A DNA stretch of 64,000 nucleotides from Porodaedalea pini (GCA_002794775.1 NBAY01000007.1:1054001-1118000); one strand, 5' to 3'. Counted from the stretch's first letter, positions 10,756 to 22,465 are shown. The notes: generated by a model from the sequence alone, not told the origin. Numbers and translations are program-made.

Positions 10756-13097
10756 TCATTGTATCATAGGTGCAACCCATTTGAGGTCCTCGTTCCCTCG
10801 TATGCTGTCCGCAGCATCACTGCTGTACTCCGTCTCACCCTCTTCCTCAGCATCGCTGAGTATCGATGCCGACGCCGCCCAGTAGTCCCCAGCGATCTGC
10901 GACTCGAGTGACGTGATCCTCGCGCCACGCGCACGTAGAAATGCCAGTACCTCACGAGCCTCGCGCCAGCCCTGCGGTACAGAGTCTACATCCGAGGTTT
11001 GAGGCGAGGGATATGAAAAACCGCCGTAGAGCCGAGCGAGGTGTGCGCTCGCGTGCACACGTTTTCCTTCCGGCGCGCGTTCGATCTCAGCGAAGAACGC
11101 AGCAAGCGCGTGAACAGCCTGGGCGCGCGCACGAAGGACATGCCGCACAAGTCTGCGGGTCGGCGGAACGCGTTTACGTCCTCGCGACTTGGACTTGTCC
11201 TTCGCTGACGTTGAAGGACTGGCAGGAGAGGCCGCTTCTGTGGGTATTGCTGGGGACGCCGGCTGTGATTCTGATAGCTTGGCCTTGTTCTTGTCGATCC
11301 ATGGACTCTCCGCTGGAGTCTTTGGGACTAAATATTGCTGTAGTGCAGCCATCGATAACTCAGTCTTCTTCGGTGACCATACACCGACTAAGACACGCCA
11401 GGCTGCAACTAGTTGTTTTGCGCTGTTGAAGACGAGTTAGACATATATTTCAAAAAGAGCAGCAAGAACCTCACTGATCATAAACATCTAGGTAGAGGTG
11501 AGTAAACATCTTCAAGAAAAAGACAAATAAACTCACTGTCAATCATTCTTACGTGGTACACAGCGAATAACCAGACCGTCAGAGCCGCCGCAAGAGCGCC
11601 AATAGGGGTGTACCAGAAAAGTGCCCAAAGGAAAAAGAATGCCGCGGGGTAGATCATGATAAGGAAGATGAGGCCGAACACGACCTTGTTCTGTGCCTGC
11701 GTCTCTTCCTCATCCTCGACGATGCGTGCAGCGGCACGGGCTGCCAAGTACGCAGGGAGATGGACGACCAGCGGGAAGAGGAAGAAAGGGAGTCTGACGA
11801 GTACCGAGAGTGTGTCGCGCAAGAGGAGGAGGAGGGTACGCAGACGAGAGGGGAGGGGCTCTGTTCGACGTGGATCAAGCGTCTTCGGGAGCGGAAGGGC
11901 GGATAGCGCAGAATTATTCAGTTTCGATGTTTGCAAGAGCGAGTAATATTCTAGGAGACGGTGTTTCACTTGCGTGATGTTTGCTGTGGCATCTGGCGTC
12001 GAGAAGAGGTCGACAAGCCTACTTCGCATTAGCCAGGATCGACAAAAACATCACGAGAGACCCACGTCTGAGAGACAGCTACGAAGTCGTTGAGGTTTAT
12101 CGACTTGCTCTTTTCCCAGAGCAAACTTCGAGCCATCCTCGCAATGTATAGCGTATCCCTTCACACGAACAGGGGTCAGTTATACGTACAAAAGCAGCAC
12201 GGAATATGTACCAATTGGGCGCGTTAATGGTAGCGCGTGTTAGATCTGCTTCAATACGCTGCGTCAACCGCTTCACCGCTGCTCGAGGCTCGCCCTCGAC
12301 GGTTGACAAGAACTGGGCCTCGTAGTCCTTCAAAGAAATGGGTTCCCCGAACCTGACATGCGTTAATTTCGGCCTAGTCGCAACGTATTCTTACTCACTC
12401 AATGATGACCTTGAAAGTACGATGTTAGCTCTGCGTTTCCCTGCGAAACAGAGCGCTCACCTCGCTGCGGTATTTCGACTTGTTTGTGTATACGATGGAC
12501 GCAGGAACCACCAAAAGCTCCTTCTCGACCGCCTTGCCTGGGCTTTCCTTCGCCCATTTCATGTATTCAAGTGCGCTCCACGACGCGCCGTCCTTGACTT
12601 GCATGATACGTGGCTCAGTGTAGCTCGTGCCTTCGGGGAAGAGCGCGACAGCTTCTCCGCGCGCAAGGACTTCGAACGTGCCCTTGAAGAGCACACGGTT
12701 ATCTTTGCTCTTGCGCTCGACTGGAATGTTTCCCGAGCTTAGAAGAATGCGTTTGAGCACAGGGTTTGCGAATAGAGATGCCTTTGTCCAGTAATTGAGA
12801 ATGCGTCTGTGAGGGAAGTTCGAAGCTACTCTACGAGTTAGTACGCGTTCCGGAAGCAACATCTTGTTTACTCACATAGAACAGCCGGGTCTAACATCAT
12901 GTTATGATGCGTTGCGACACTGAATATAGTGTTTATTACTTATCTAAGCCAATAGATGAGCAAGGGACTTACACAATTATGGGCCCTTCCGTTGGCACAT
13001 TCTCCTCGCCGATGATGTGCACCACTGAAAAGAACGACCAGACTGCCCATCCCGCCAGCTTTCGGAGAACACGGTGGAGGATCTTGTTCTCGGACAT
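10756..13097 (-). CDS. Glycerol-3-phosphate / dihydroxyacetone-phosphate acyltransferase (Sct1/Gpt2-like)
   Basis: First-step acyltransferase of glycerolipid synthesis, an integral ER protein that moves a fatty acyl chain from acyl-CoA to glycerol-3-phosphate or DHAP. Several exons read from 13097 downward. After MSENKILHRVLRKLAG come the acyltransferase blocks: VVATHHNMMLDPAVL (H-x4-D motif, near 12895-12930), VALFPEGTSYTEPRI (near 12600-12660) and LLVVPASIVYTNKSKYR (near 12480-12530). A C-terminal part carries hydrophobic helices near 11530-11830 (LVRLPFFLFPLVVHLPAYLA; FGLIFLIMIYPAAFFFLWAL). The final exon (11352-10756) is a polar, basic and then acidic tail ending KWVAPMIQ. An upstream in-frame ATG at 13196 is possible, but the 13097 start gives the family-like N-terminus. 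The gene is divergent from API5, whose ATG is 186 bases away, so the two probably share a promoter region. The order of domains fits Sct1/Gpt2. Confidence 0.85.
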
Positions 13098-13283
13098 CGT
13101 CGAGGTTACTTGGCAAGAGACATCTGGTTTTTCTTTCGTTGACGTCTGCAGAAGAGCCGGCCGCGCGACTGGCACGCAAGAGCTTGGATGTTCCAATAAG
13201 GCAGTCCTTAGGTAATTCGTACTGTTGCCTTTTGGGTGGAGCGCTTGTTAGTCTGAACCCGCCTCTTCCACATTCCCTCTTCA
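13098..13283. promoter_or_regulatory. Divergent promoter interval between acyltransferase and API5
   Basis: Only 186 bases separate the chosen start codons of two head-to-head genes. No clear TATA box is visible. If the acyltransferase starts at 13196 instead, the interval shrinks to 87 bases. The pyrimidine-rich tract before the API5 ATG (cctcttccacattccctcttc) is also present in front of the truncated API5 copy at about 22465. Confidence 0.4.
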
Positions 13284-16036
13284 ATGCCGCTACGAACAAG
13301 CGCAGAGCAACACGAGCTGAGGGATTACTTTAGGCGTGCTGAACGGGAACCAAATAGAACAGGCTCTTCTGTGCGTAAATTGGCTTGTTTTACAAGCTAG
13401 CATGAGATCTGACTGCATCTTCAACCTCAGCGGAAGGAGGCCTTCAGGCGCCTGCTCGATCTTGCAAAAGAGCCAGATGTGGATGCATTCTGCAAAAGGC
13501 TTGTGACGGATAAAGTGAAGGATTTCTTCGTTGACTTTCCGGAACTCCAAGATGAAGCGATCAACACTGTATACGACATGTGCGAGGACCAAGACCAGGA
13601 GGTGTGTAAAATGTCAGCTTTTACTCCATCAGTAGCTTATTATTGTGAAGATTCGTATTGCTGGATACGGTGCTATCACATCTGTATCAATAGCCGATAA
13701 AAGCTGGCTTCGACGCAATGCTGATGTGCTTGTGCAATTACTGCAGAGTGGTGTGTGAAATCCTGAATATACTTTTCTATCAAGCAAACTCATGCAAAGT
13801 CAGATGACTCGCGAGAGGTGACGGTCGTTAAGCGGGCCCTGCAAGAACATGTTGACCTTGATCCACGGAGCACATTGCAAGTTCTATGTGATCAATGCGT
13901 GTTCAATGCTGCGGAACTTGCGGATGATGAGGATCGGATGCTGCGCGCGCGATTGCGGGGCTTAGTGCTTCAATTTCTGTCTGAGAAGTATCGCGTATGT
14001 GTAGCGAGAGTTGTGAGGGAGCGTGAAGTGGAAGAGATATTGCTGAAGGGCATGATTGGGGTGAGTTACTAGACTTACTTTCTTCCTTATCATTGCTGAC
14101 TCCCAGCAGGCCATCCCCCAAGCATCTCCGTCTGAAGTTCGGATAATCGTCACGGACATCCTTGTCAACCTCCCCTCTCTTTCCGATGGTCCTACGCAAA
14201 ATGGGAACACTGTCCTCGAGGCCCTCCTCAGTGCAGCGCGCAAGTTGCTAGAAGCCGGACAACCTGACGCCGATAAACTCTCTTCCATTCTTCAACAGGC
14301 CGGTCATATTACCTCGCCAACATCTCCTGCTGCGCGCTCTATACCCACCGGTCCCGCAGCTTCTCGTGCACCTTCTGTGCGTCCCACTCCAGCAGCGGAC
14401 GCGCTGCGCCTATTGAAATTCTTTGCGGATGACGCGCTCATGCAACGTGTGCCGCATAAATCGGGCCTGAAGATTGTTGAATGTGCTTGCACTGCATACG
14501 ATTCGGCATTGAAGTACGGGAATAAGAGTGCAATCCAAATTCAAATGGTCGATGCGGCTTCAGCGCTGCTTGGTGTAAGTTCTTCGAAATTTATTCCGAC
14601 GAGCCTTCTGATAAGGCAACTTTAGGTATTGACAAGATACGTACAGACAAGCCGGGATAACGCTGCGTCTCGTATAAGTCTTGTAATCCTCCGTACACTT
14701 CAAGAGGTATACTTTCCCATTCGGCCCGTATTATAATACATCCTAACATTCGTGTTTCAAGCTTATCGTCGACTCCAAGGAGAGCTATTCTCCTCCGTCT
14801 TCGCTAGCGGCCGCCTTAAAGGCGCTCATAGCTGGACTCTCCTCTACGTCATCTGGTACAGACTCGATAACTGCTCGCGACGCGGATATGGTCATGGGTG
14901 AACCCGTAGAAGCCCGCGGTCAAGTGCTTTCCAAGGAAGCCAATCAAGCCATGGAATTATCAAGGGTTCGCGTCGTCCCCTTCTCAACTCTTCTTCTTTC
15001 TTCCTCTATTTCCGTCCCCCCAACTTTTCTTCTTCATTCCATCTGCGCTTCCGAATCTAGTGGCTCCAATCCATTCAATCGACTATTATTATCCATAAAC
15101 TGTTTTCTTCATTCGCTTCCGTATTTTTAGCACTTTTTTCTGCGTCTATCTGGTGGTAACAGTATTCCGACATATCCTTCTTTCCCTTAATTTTTGGTCT
15201 ACAGAATCTCCTCAAGGCGATCGAACGCCACAGCAGGTCAGGCGTGTCGAATGGTGCGTCAAGTTCTCGCGCGCGGGGCCAGGACGGCCAGCCCGACTCG
15301 GCCAAACGACAATCTCCTGGGATTGGGTCTTCAAAACTGGCAAACCGAATACTGGCATCGACCTTGCCTAATCCGAGGCCGGGATCAGGCGGAAATCAAG
15401 ACATCGCGATTCGTAGGACGTCCGGCGGGCAGAGCGATGCGATGGATGTCGACGGCGAGGGGACAGGAGGCGCGTACGACGACGCGTCGCCGCAAGCACG
15501 CAAGAAACCGAGAGGCATCATTCCGCAGGCGGGCGGCGGTGGCGGTGCGCCTTCGCTTTTGAGCCGACTGGGATCGGCATCGCCGGCGCCATCATCGAGG
15601 ATGCAGGGAGTAGCTGGGAAGACGAGGAACCAAGCGCAAACACAATCGGATGTCGGTGCGCTCAGGCTGCGAGCCGCCGGTGCGCCTGCGGATGTCAGTG
15701 CAAGTGTCAGAGTATCTAATGGTGGCGGTGAGCTGCCCTCGCGTACGATGGGCGCCGCTGTGCTGGCGAGCGCGCGAGGTGCGTAGTGTTCACGTCCTTT
15801 GCCTGCTGTTGGGCACGCCCTGACGCGTTCTTTGTCTGCGACGAACAGGTGTTAACTCTGCTTCGCGCAGTTCTCCGGCGCAGAAGACGGCGGCGTCCGT
15901 TGGCGTGGGAGGCGTTACAGCACCTCTCTCGATGAATGGAGGAATTGGAAAATCAGACAAGCTCGTCAGAGCGGGGAAGGAAAGACCAGCTAGCTCGGAA
16001 GGAGTTACGACATGCGGTAGAACCCATGGAGATTAG
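13284..16036 (+). CDS. API5 (apoptosis inhibitor 5) family HEAT-repeat protein
   Basis: Nuclear helical-repeat protein related to animal API5/AAC-11. The ATG at 13284 begins MPLRTSAEQHELRDYFRRAE. A phase-0 intron (13371-13430) joins to RKEAFRRLLDLAKEPDVDAF. Later exons give INTVYDMCEDQDQE, then KIRIAGYGAITSVSIADKSW, EVTVVKRALQEHVDLDPRST, LQVLCDQCVFNAAELADDED and several helical exons. A disordered glycine- and serine-rich tail with KKPRG and repeated SLLSRLG-type motifs follows from about 15244. Most introns are 50-60 bases, but the one at about 14967-15204 is ~240. The continuing frame stops at 16034-16036. A second frame beyond it (to 16226) ends in ARKRKHLNRS after another GLSLLARLS motif, so a last intron that I could not place may carry the protein to 16226. 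A truncated, decayed copy of the 5' half lies at 21805-22465. Confidence 0.8.
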
Positions 16037-16226
16037 CATCCTTGGTGCTTCCAACCACTCCGATGACGAGATAAAGATCAGAGGTGCTGCGGAGCGTCGT
16101 GAGGGCGAAGACAACGACCCCGGAGGGCACGGCGGTGGTGGACTCAGTCTGTTGGCACGACTGAGCAACGGTGGAGGCGGCGATCACGGTGGTGCCCGAA
16201 AAAGGAAACACCTTAACAGGAGCTAA

Positions 16227-16878
16227 TCTCGAGTGAGCTGTTCTTCTCTTCTGGCATTAATATTGTTCGGGGGTTCTGACGCACTTATGTCCTTTTATTA
16301 GATTGGTTGATGTTTGGGGATTGTCAGAGTCGGGGTCTCTCTTGGTTATCATCGCTTGTAAGTAGTCGACCGAGGTGGGAAGGAATACGAGTTGTCTGCT
16401 TGTTGAAGTGGGAGTTTCGTTGTCATGCCGCACTGATGTCTCAAGTTATGCGCTGCAGCCCAAGCAAGGGCGGCCTCGCCTCGTTGACTGCAGACGACTT
16501 GCTGCGGGCACGATCTTCGCATGATGCACGGGGGAGCGGAGGGTGTGAGAGGAGCTATCTGTGTTCATCCGTGACTATTACTGGTAACCCCGAATCGAGA
16601 CCGCCAAGTGAAGACAAGGGCGCGCCATTTATTGTGTTATCTAGCATGAAAGGTAACCAGAAGCAGTAGTGTTCTCCGTGACCAACTGCGATTTGGCAGA
16701 ATAGGGACACAGCATCATTGACACACGAGGCTGCTGTCGCTCGCTCATATATCTTAGTTTCATATCTAGTCCTTCCATCCTTCGTGTGTCAAGCCAGCCC
16801 GCTTTTCAACCGAGCTTCACCTCCACCTCCCCTTCTCCTCCTACTACCACTTGACCACACTCTTTTCACCACTAAACA
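16227..16878 (+). promoter_or_regulatory. Upstream region of the DOMON-b561 gene
   Basis: No gene supported in this ~650-base interval. A TATA-like catatatc near 16746 and a strongly pyrimidine-rich leader (about 16815-16850, with cctccacctccccttctcc) precede the ATG at 16879. CT-rich leaders of this kind are common in front of well-expressed fungal genes. Confidence 0.4.
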
Positions 16879-18830
16879 ATGCGCATCTCTACTCTTCTGG
16901 CGTACGCGCTTCTCCCCGTCGCGCTCTCCGTAGTGGCACGTTCTGGGCGCAGGCGCGACGACGACGAAAGCGAACACAGCGGTGGCAACGACGGGGACGA
17001 CAACTCAAGCAGTGCAACCTCCTCCGCATCGTCGAACCCTTCATCGACGTCGTCTGCGTCGGGCAGCACGAGCTCCAGCGCGATCTCGGGCGACCTTTCG
17101 GGGTTGACAGGCGACAGCCAATGTAGTAGTGTGCGTCCGCGTCTTTTCTGATCGACGACCAAGCTCATTCTAAATCTGGACGGCGCACATCCGCTTTCGG
17201 CCAATCCTTTTTAGTTAATGTGCGTATCCGCCGTCGTGAATGGCTCGACGGTCGAGTATGTCATGCAAAGCACCGGCTCAAAGACGCCTGGGTGGATGGC
17301 CATGTACGTTCTTTTTCTCAGCTCAAATTCGATTGGAATTTCTTCTCATTTTTTTTTTTCATCGATGTAGGGGCTTTGGCTCTCAGATGGCAAACTCGCC
17401 CATGGTGATTATGTGGACGAACTCGGACGGATCTGTTACTCTTTCGCAGCGCCAGGCATCCGGGGAGGTTGAGCCTTCCGTCGTCTCATCTCCGCCTCGC
17501 GTTGCCACGTCTTTATCGAACCTCACCAGCACCTCTGGCTCGACGCCCAAGTTCGGGTACAGTGTTCCGGTATGCATACCTGACATTCTTTATCCTGGAC
17601 AGAGCGCTTAATTCGGGTTACTTTCAGGCGAACTCAGACACGACACAGTCAATCATTTGGGCGTTCTCTAGCACAAATCCTGGTGACTCTTCGGAATCTG
17701 CAAACTTACAGATCCACGACTCCTCCGGGACGCTCTCCCTCGATTTGACGAAAGCACTTAGTTCTGGCACATCCACAACCGATCCCGCATCCAGCGGCTC
17801 CGGTTCAGGCTCCCCTTCCTCGTCTTCGCCACTCTTGCCTTTCCAGAAGCTCGTCATCGCACATGCAGTACTCCTCGGAGTCGGATTCCTAATCTTGCTT
17901 CCTGCTGGTGCGCTGCTTGCGCGCTGGCTGCGCACCTTCTCGCCTCACTGGTTCAAGGGTCACTGGATCATCCAGTTCTATCTCTCTGGCGCGCTAATTG
18001 TATCGGGTATCGCGCTTGGTATCGCGGCGGTCAGCCAGGGGGGCGCGCAACACCTCAACGACGACCACAAACGCTGGGGCATCGGGATCTTTGTGCTCTA
18101 CCTCGCGCAGTGCGCGCTAGGCGGGATTATCCACTTTGTGAAGCCCGCGCCGAAGGCGAACGGCACGCGCACGCGTCCGCCGCAGAATTACGGCCATGCG
18201 GTGTTTGGACTGCTCATTATTGCGCTTGCGTTCTATCAGGTGCGGACTGGCTACAAAACCGAGTGGGCGGCGATCGGGAGGGGAGATGCGCCGAAGGGCG
18301 TGAACATTGCGTGGATCGCCTGGATTGTGGTATGTGAATCTCACTCGAGGCTCGAATCCCTCGGGAACTGACTCTGAATTGTCTTTCAGATCCTTCCTAT
18401 CTTGTACGCCGCTGGCCTCGCGCTCCTCCCGCGTCAATACAAGCAAGAACGAGGCACACAAGCAGGACATGGCGTCCCCCTCACACCGCTCTCGTCCAAC
18501 TCGCCTCGCACTCGTGCAGCCTACATTGGCGATCCCCACAACGCCAGCACGACGGCTCTCAGCCCAGCTGATGACAACAAATATGACGGCGCGAGCTTGA
18601 ACGCAGACGAGGATCCCTATTCCGACGACGTTAGGCTTACACCTGTGGGGCGTCACAACCGCCGCACCTCGGGCGCGTTCTCGCTCCGTCCGACTTCTCC
18701 TCGCCACCGCAATTCGGGTGGATTTTCGGTAAGCAGCAGGAGCAGGAACAGGAATGATACTGGTGGTGCTGCGGCGACGATGTACGGGGCGAGCGGGCCC
18801 GGTGTGTCGATGCCGTCTGAGCGTTTCTGA
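16879..18830 (+). CDS. DOMON-cytochrome b561 domain protein (iron reductase-like)
   Basis: Secreted-side haem domain fused to a membrane electron-transfer domain. The N-terminus MRISTLLAYALLPVALSVVA is a signal peptide, followed by a Ser/Asp-rich linker. A DOMON (CDH-type cytochrome) domain follows from about 17210 to 17760, with AVVNGSTVEYVMQSTG and MGFGSQMANSPMVIMWTNSD; the methionine-rich MGFGSQM stretch is where haem-ligand methionine is expected. A Ser-rich linker leads to a b561 domain with hydrophobic helices and conserved histidines in IAHAVLLGVG, KGHWIIQFYLSG, LNDDHKRWGIG and NYGHAVFGLL. The last exon (from about 18391) is a cytosolic Ser/Pro/Arg-rich tail ending SMPSERF. Short introns separate the exons. 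The family passes electrons across a membrane to extracellular acceptors such as Fe(III) or Cu(II); the acceptor here is not knowable from sequence. Confidence 0.85.
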
Positions 18831-19244
18831 TCCTCTTCCATTCATTCGTCCATTCATTCCCAGGCGCTGTGCATGCAATCTTCTTTCTTTCTGATTCTCC
18901 CTTCGCCTCTTTTCTTCTGTGTTTCAGTCCGTCCTTTTGATGTTTCAAGTCTAGAGCGCTCTCACGAATAATGTTGCGAAAATACATACATAATTCTTCT
19001 TTCTTTGTACATGTACGTTCCGAGCTCGTCGCGCAGATCCCGATCAGTTCCTTAAGCTTGTATTCCACGACCAGATTTTCTGTAGTACATCATCAGTATT
19101 ATTTACTGCTGGTCTTGCACATAACTGACAAGAATAAATGAATTGTAAATTTATATCAGTTTGCTTCAATAAAATAAAACTTTCACGATCATAACTCTTG
19201 ATTGCTTCTAGCTACACATACAAACAGCTAGCTAATCAAAGAGT
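18831..19244. other. Intergenic, AT-rich 3' region
   Basis: No gene seen. Contains the 3' untranslated region of the DOMON-b561 gene and, near 19166-19178, overlapping aataaa-like hexamers (tcaataaaataaaac) that could serve either strand. The unit containing D and R copy 3 begins at about 19245. Confidence 0.5.
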
Positions 19245-19590
19245 AGAAGAAGGAATCCGACCGCTGCTTTCGCTGACAAACCCGCTGCGCACCTCCGAAG
19301 AAGACAAGCCAAACGTCTTCGAGCCCGCCGCTCAAATGCAGGCAGGCATTAATATTGTTGTCGATATGACGAGGCAGCGCGGATTGTCATCGACTGGACT
19401 TGAAGAATGTGGCATGAGCAAACATGCCAGACTCGAGTCAGTTTTTCTATAAAATAGATACTAGCTGAGTATGTTCTAAAGAAAAAAAAGAGAATACGAA
19501 GACGAATGAAAATTTTATTGGATCTTGTTGGTGGTCTGTGCGCTGTGCGAACGAGGTGCCGAACGGAGAGTGGGTCTTTGCACTCCGCCA
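19245..19590 (-). repeat. Repeat R, copy 3 (diverged)
   Basis: On the minus strand, downstream of MIF4G-like copy D. It retains gaacatactcagctagtatc, tattttatagaaa and the tcttcaagtccagtcgatgac block, but the MPRSS-type frame is broken by an inserted base after GATGAC and there is a run of t's near 19482-19492. It is the most diverged of the four clear copies. The sequence after copy E (22560-22690, minus) also shows faint similarity to R. Confidence 0.65.
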
Positions 19591-19754
19591 TCGACTTTCC
19601 GATAAGTTAGTGATCCCCTTCACCCTCTACTCTTCATGTCTTTCGAGTCCATCTGAAGTCGCTAGGTCATCTTCCCCTTGAATATATTACCGATCCTGCT
19701 CTTAGGGTGCGCCTCTCTCTTACGGAGAAACAATGGTAAGTACGATGCTCAGTG

Positions 19755-20569
19755 GTAGCGTCTGAGGAGTTCATTCCTGTGTCTGGCAAGCGATGCTTCC
19801 TTCAATTTAGCGATGACCTCGGTGGTGCGAGCGACACATTCTGCTCGGCAGAGGTTGGAACCAGCAGAAGTAAAGAGGGTCATGATGCCTTGAATGCGTA
19901 TGGGCTGATCGATGGTAAACACAAGTGTCTCTGCGATGGACAACTTGAATATATGCAAGGACGTAATCGCGCGGAGCTTGGACAAGTGATTAACAAGGGA
20001 CGTTGCCTGAAGGAATCTGATCTCCTGTTTGATCTCGTGAGCATTCACAAGTACCGTTAAGTGCTCTGACGACTTACATGTTATGTTTTCCGATATTCGC
20101 GGAAGTAGACGTGCGACAGGTATCCTTCAATCTTCATTCCCAGTTCATCGTCGCAAGCCTCCTCGGCCATTCGAGTTGACATACATTCAGCCACGACGGG
20201 GATGTCTGAGAGGCTAGCAGCTCTTGCAAGAGCCTCCTCTACAGATGATATGATGCTTTGCGGTTCGCTGAACGATGATGGCAGTGAGGCAGGCACGTCA
20301 TATCGTCGTTTCTGTAAATGTTGGATCTTGGAGAAACTAGACTTATTGACGTCGACGTACTCGCGATCATCTTCAACGATGCAGAGCGATCCATTTGGTA
20401 TGTTGTTCTGCATCGTTGAAGATTGGCGAGCATCGTTGTGGCTGCACTTATCCTTGCCAGAGTGCCGCGCATTCCCGCTAGGCGGGCGTCGAAAGACAAT
20501 TGGTGGTGTCTGCTTATGGTCTTTTGAGCAAGGAAGGCTGAAAGCTGGACTGGCTCGACCGAGAGACAT
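19755..20569 (-). pseudogene. MIF4G-like gene, copy D (stop in exon 1, exon 3 lost)
   Basis: The ATG at 20569 gives MSLGRASPAFSLPCSKDHKQ, TPPIVFRRPPSGN, DDREYVDVNK, then SIISSVEEALARAASLSDIP and SHVYFREYRKT. A TAA follows two codons before the equivalent splice donor, where A has CAACGG. Exon 2 (about 20025 downward) keeps SIAETLVFTIDQPIRIQGIM and LCRAECVART. After the codons for RRY the sequence jumps to the flank cactgagcatcgtactt, which lies ~200 bases further on in copies A and E. Intron 2 and exon 3 are therefore deleted, possibly through the short shared cactgagc/ctac sequence. Exon 1 alone could give a 162-residue protein. Unlike A and E, exon 1 has no frameshift before the conserved helices. 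Confidence 0.65.
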
Positions 20570-21104
20570 GATGATCAGAGAGCCAAAGTCTGTGATGGGG
20601 TCTGAGAGACCTGTCCAGGCTAGACTGCGCTTTATGCTCGGTACACAGTGGCCTGGGTTTTATCGTAGTCGCGAAGGACACGAGGCTGCTCGTCTTGGTT
20701 GGATTTGGAAAGAGCTCAGTGGACTATGGGAACTTCCTTTTACATTGCCGGGCCTTTATTCTCTGATTATGTGACTAAGTCCTCATTATTTCAAGCTTGC
20801 GTTCTGGATGAGCTTACACGGCCTTGTTTGAGGAATAATTCTACTGACTTAACTGGCGAGTTAGGCTTTTAAAAGGCACGAGAATTAGTGTTGTGGGTGC
20901 GGACTACACATTTTCCTATTGCCCCATTCAATCTATGCTTTTTCTGCTTGTATACCTCCATAACCTTGTCACTTTGATTGTACTTGGTACAACCTTGAGT
21001 TTGGGGAGGATGTTTGGCCTGTTGGCTTGAGCTAGGGAGAGGCTATTTGCTCTGTAATGCACAAAACTATACCGGCCCAGTGAGCTTGGCTGAAGTGTAA
21101 TATG
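20570..21104. other. No gene identified
   Basis: Upstream region of copy D plus AT-rich sequence. A minus-strand frame from 21224 to 20928 runs through part of it, but only its N-terminal third resembles anything (the MIF4G-like relic next door). Confidence 0.4.
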
Positions 21105-21420
21105 TTTGAAGATTCCCTTCACTTTAGAGCAGTGCTTGATAAGTCTGTTCTCGTTCCCTTCCCGTGATGCCTTCTGCAGTTTGAGGGTGTGTTCAATAGT
21201 ATGTGTTCCATACGGCAAAGTCAAGACACAAAGAGAGCCATGACGCTTTGGATGCGCATGAGCAAATTGATAGCATATACGGGCGTCCCTGCCACGGATA
21301 GGATTTGTGTGGACGAGATTGCACTCAGCTTGAACAGGTACTCTACGAGAAGTGTCATCTCGAGGAATATTGTGTCCTATTACATTCGTGAGTACTGGCT
21401 GGTGTACCGATAACCTGACT
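21105..21420 (-). pseudogene. Heavily decayed MIF4G-like exon 2 relic
   Basis: On the minus strand this stretch reads LVEYLFKLSAISSTQILSVA, then LLMRIQSVMALFVS. After a frame change it continues with THTIEHTLKLQKASREG and NRLIKHCSKVKGI. These align with SLVGHLFKLGAITSLHILSI, QPMRIQGIMALFAS, ARTTEVAAKLKEASLARPRN and RRYSRVSRI of the intact family. No exon 1 or exon 3 was found, so this is a relic and one of the older family insertions in the window. Confidence 0.5.
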
Positions 21421-21424
21421 GATA

Positions 21425-21805
21425 TTTAGTTGTCCGACTTATTTACTGGAACACAATGCCACTCACGTCCTTTCATAGTATGGCTTGATCGGATATGTAG
21501 AATGTGCATATGTACTTTTATTTGAGAGACTGAAATAGTTTGATGCTGTGACTGGGAGGCCAAGTGCTTTGAATACTGTTCGCCGCGAAAGCTGACAGCA
21601 TAGGAGTTCATGGTTGAAGGTCGGAGATGATACTAATGGTGAATCCTGGCACTGTAGCAAGTGCTGAAGGCATGAGCTAGTAATACCGGCTTAGCCATCC
21701 AGGTTAGTGTCCGTCTTTCTATGACTTCCTTGAACTTTATGCCGCCCAATACTTGAAACTTTACAGAGTGCAAGAAAGAGTATTGGCCACTCGGAGAAAT
21801 ACGTT
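21425..21805 (+). repeat. Dispersed repeat S, copy 1
   Basis: About 380 bases, from gatatttagttgtccgactt to agagtattggccactcgg, similar in the same orientation to 30118-30505. Shared blocks include cactcacgtcctt, attgaatcctgg, gccatccagg, ttgaactttatgccgcccaa and gcaagaaagagtattgg. Read on the minus strand both copies keep a short coding-like stretch (VLGGIKFKEV-type in one frame), but it is broken by stops, so I leave the nature open. The truncated API5 copy ends exactly where S begins. Confidence 0.65.
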
Positions 21806-22465
21806 GAACACACACTAGTCGCACAGGACTTGTAATGTGCTCCGCGGATCGAGGTCAACATGTTTTTCAGGGCCCGCTTAACGACCGTCACTTTAGCGCG
21901 TTTGACCAATCTGAGTTTGCATGAGTTTGCTTTGATAGAAAAGTATATTTAGGATTACACGCACCACTCTGTAGTAGTTGCACAAGCGTGTCAGCATTGC
22001 GCCGAAGCCAGCTTTTATCGGCTATTGATACAGATGCGATTGCGCCGTATCCAGCAATACGAATCTTCGCAATTATAAGATACTGAATGAGTAAAAGCCG
22101 ACATTTTACACGCCTCCTGATATTGGTCCTCGCACATGTCGTAAACTGTGTTAATTGCTTCATCTTGAAGTTCCAGAAAGTCAATGAAGAAATCCTTCAC
22201 TTTATCCGTCACAAGCCATGCAGAATGCATCTACATCTGGCTCTTTCGCAAGGTCGAGCAAGCGCCTGAAAGCCCTCCTTCCGCTGAGGTTGAAGATGCA
22301 GTCAGATCTCATGGTAGTTTGTAAAAAAAAGCCAATGCACGCACAGAAGAGCCTGTTCTGTTCTGTTTCCGTTCAGCACACCTAAAAAAATCCTCAGTTC
22401 GTGTTGCAGCACGCTATATCGTGGCGGCATTGAAGAGGGAATGTGGAAGAGGAGGTCTCAGACCA
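21805..22465 (-). pseudogene. Truncated, decayed copy of the API5 5' half
   Basis: Reverse complement of about 13260-13900. It keeps the CT-rich leader, a changed start region (MPPRYSVLQHELRIF), the first intron position, and exon 2 with a deletion that shifts frame (AFCMACDG in place of AFCKRLVTDG-type sequence). It also keeps the LQDEAINTVYDMCEDQYQE exon, the AGYGAIASVSIADKSWLRR exon and part of the next (VTVVKRAL). It ends at the VCSTYF point, where repeat S starts. The frame is broken by several changes, so it is dead. Flanking acyltransferase sequence was not copied. Confidence 0.8.

Noticed and set aside
12338..12742. 134-codon plus-strand ORF
   Set aside because: Antisense to the acyltransferase exon holding the FPEGTS motif; no independent evidence.
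18117..18878. 253-codon minus-strand ORF
   Set aside because: Arginine-rich antisense shadow of the DOMON-b561 gene in GC-rich sequence.
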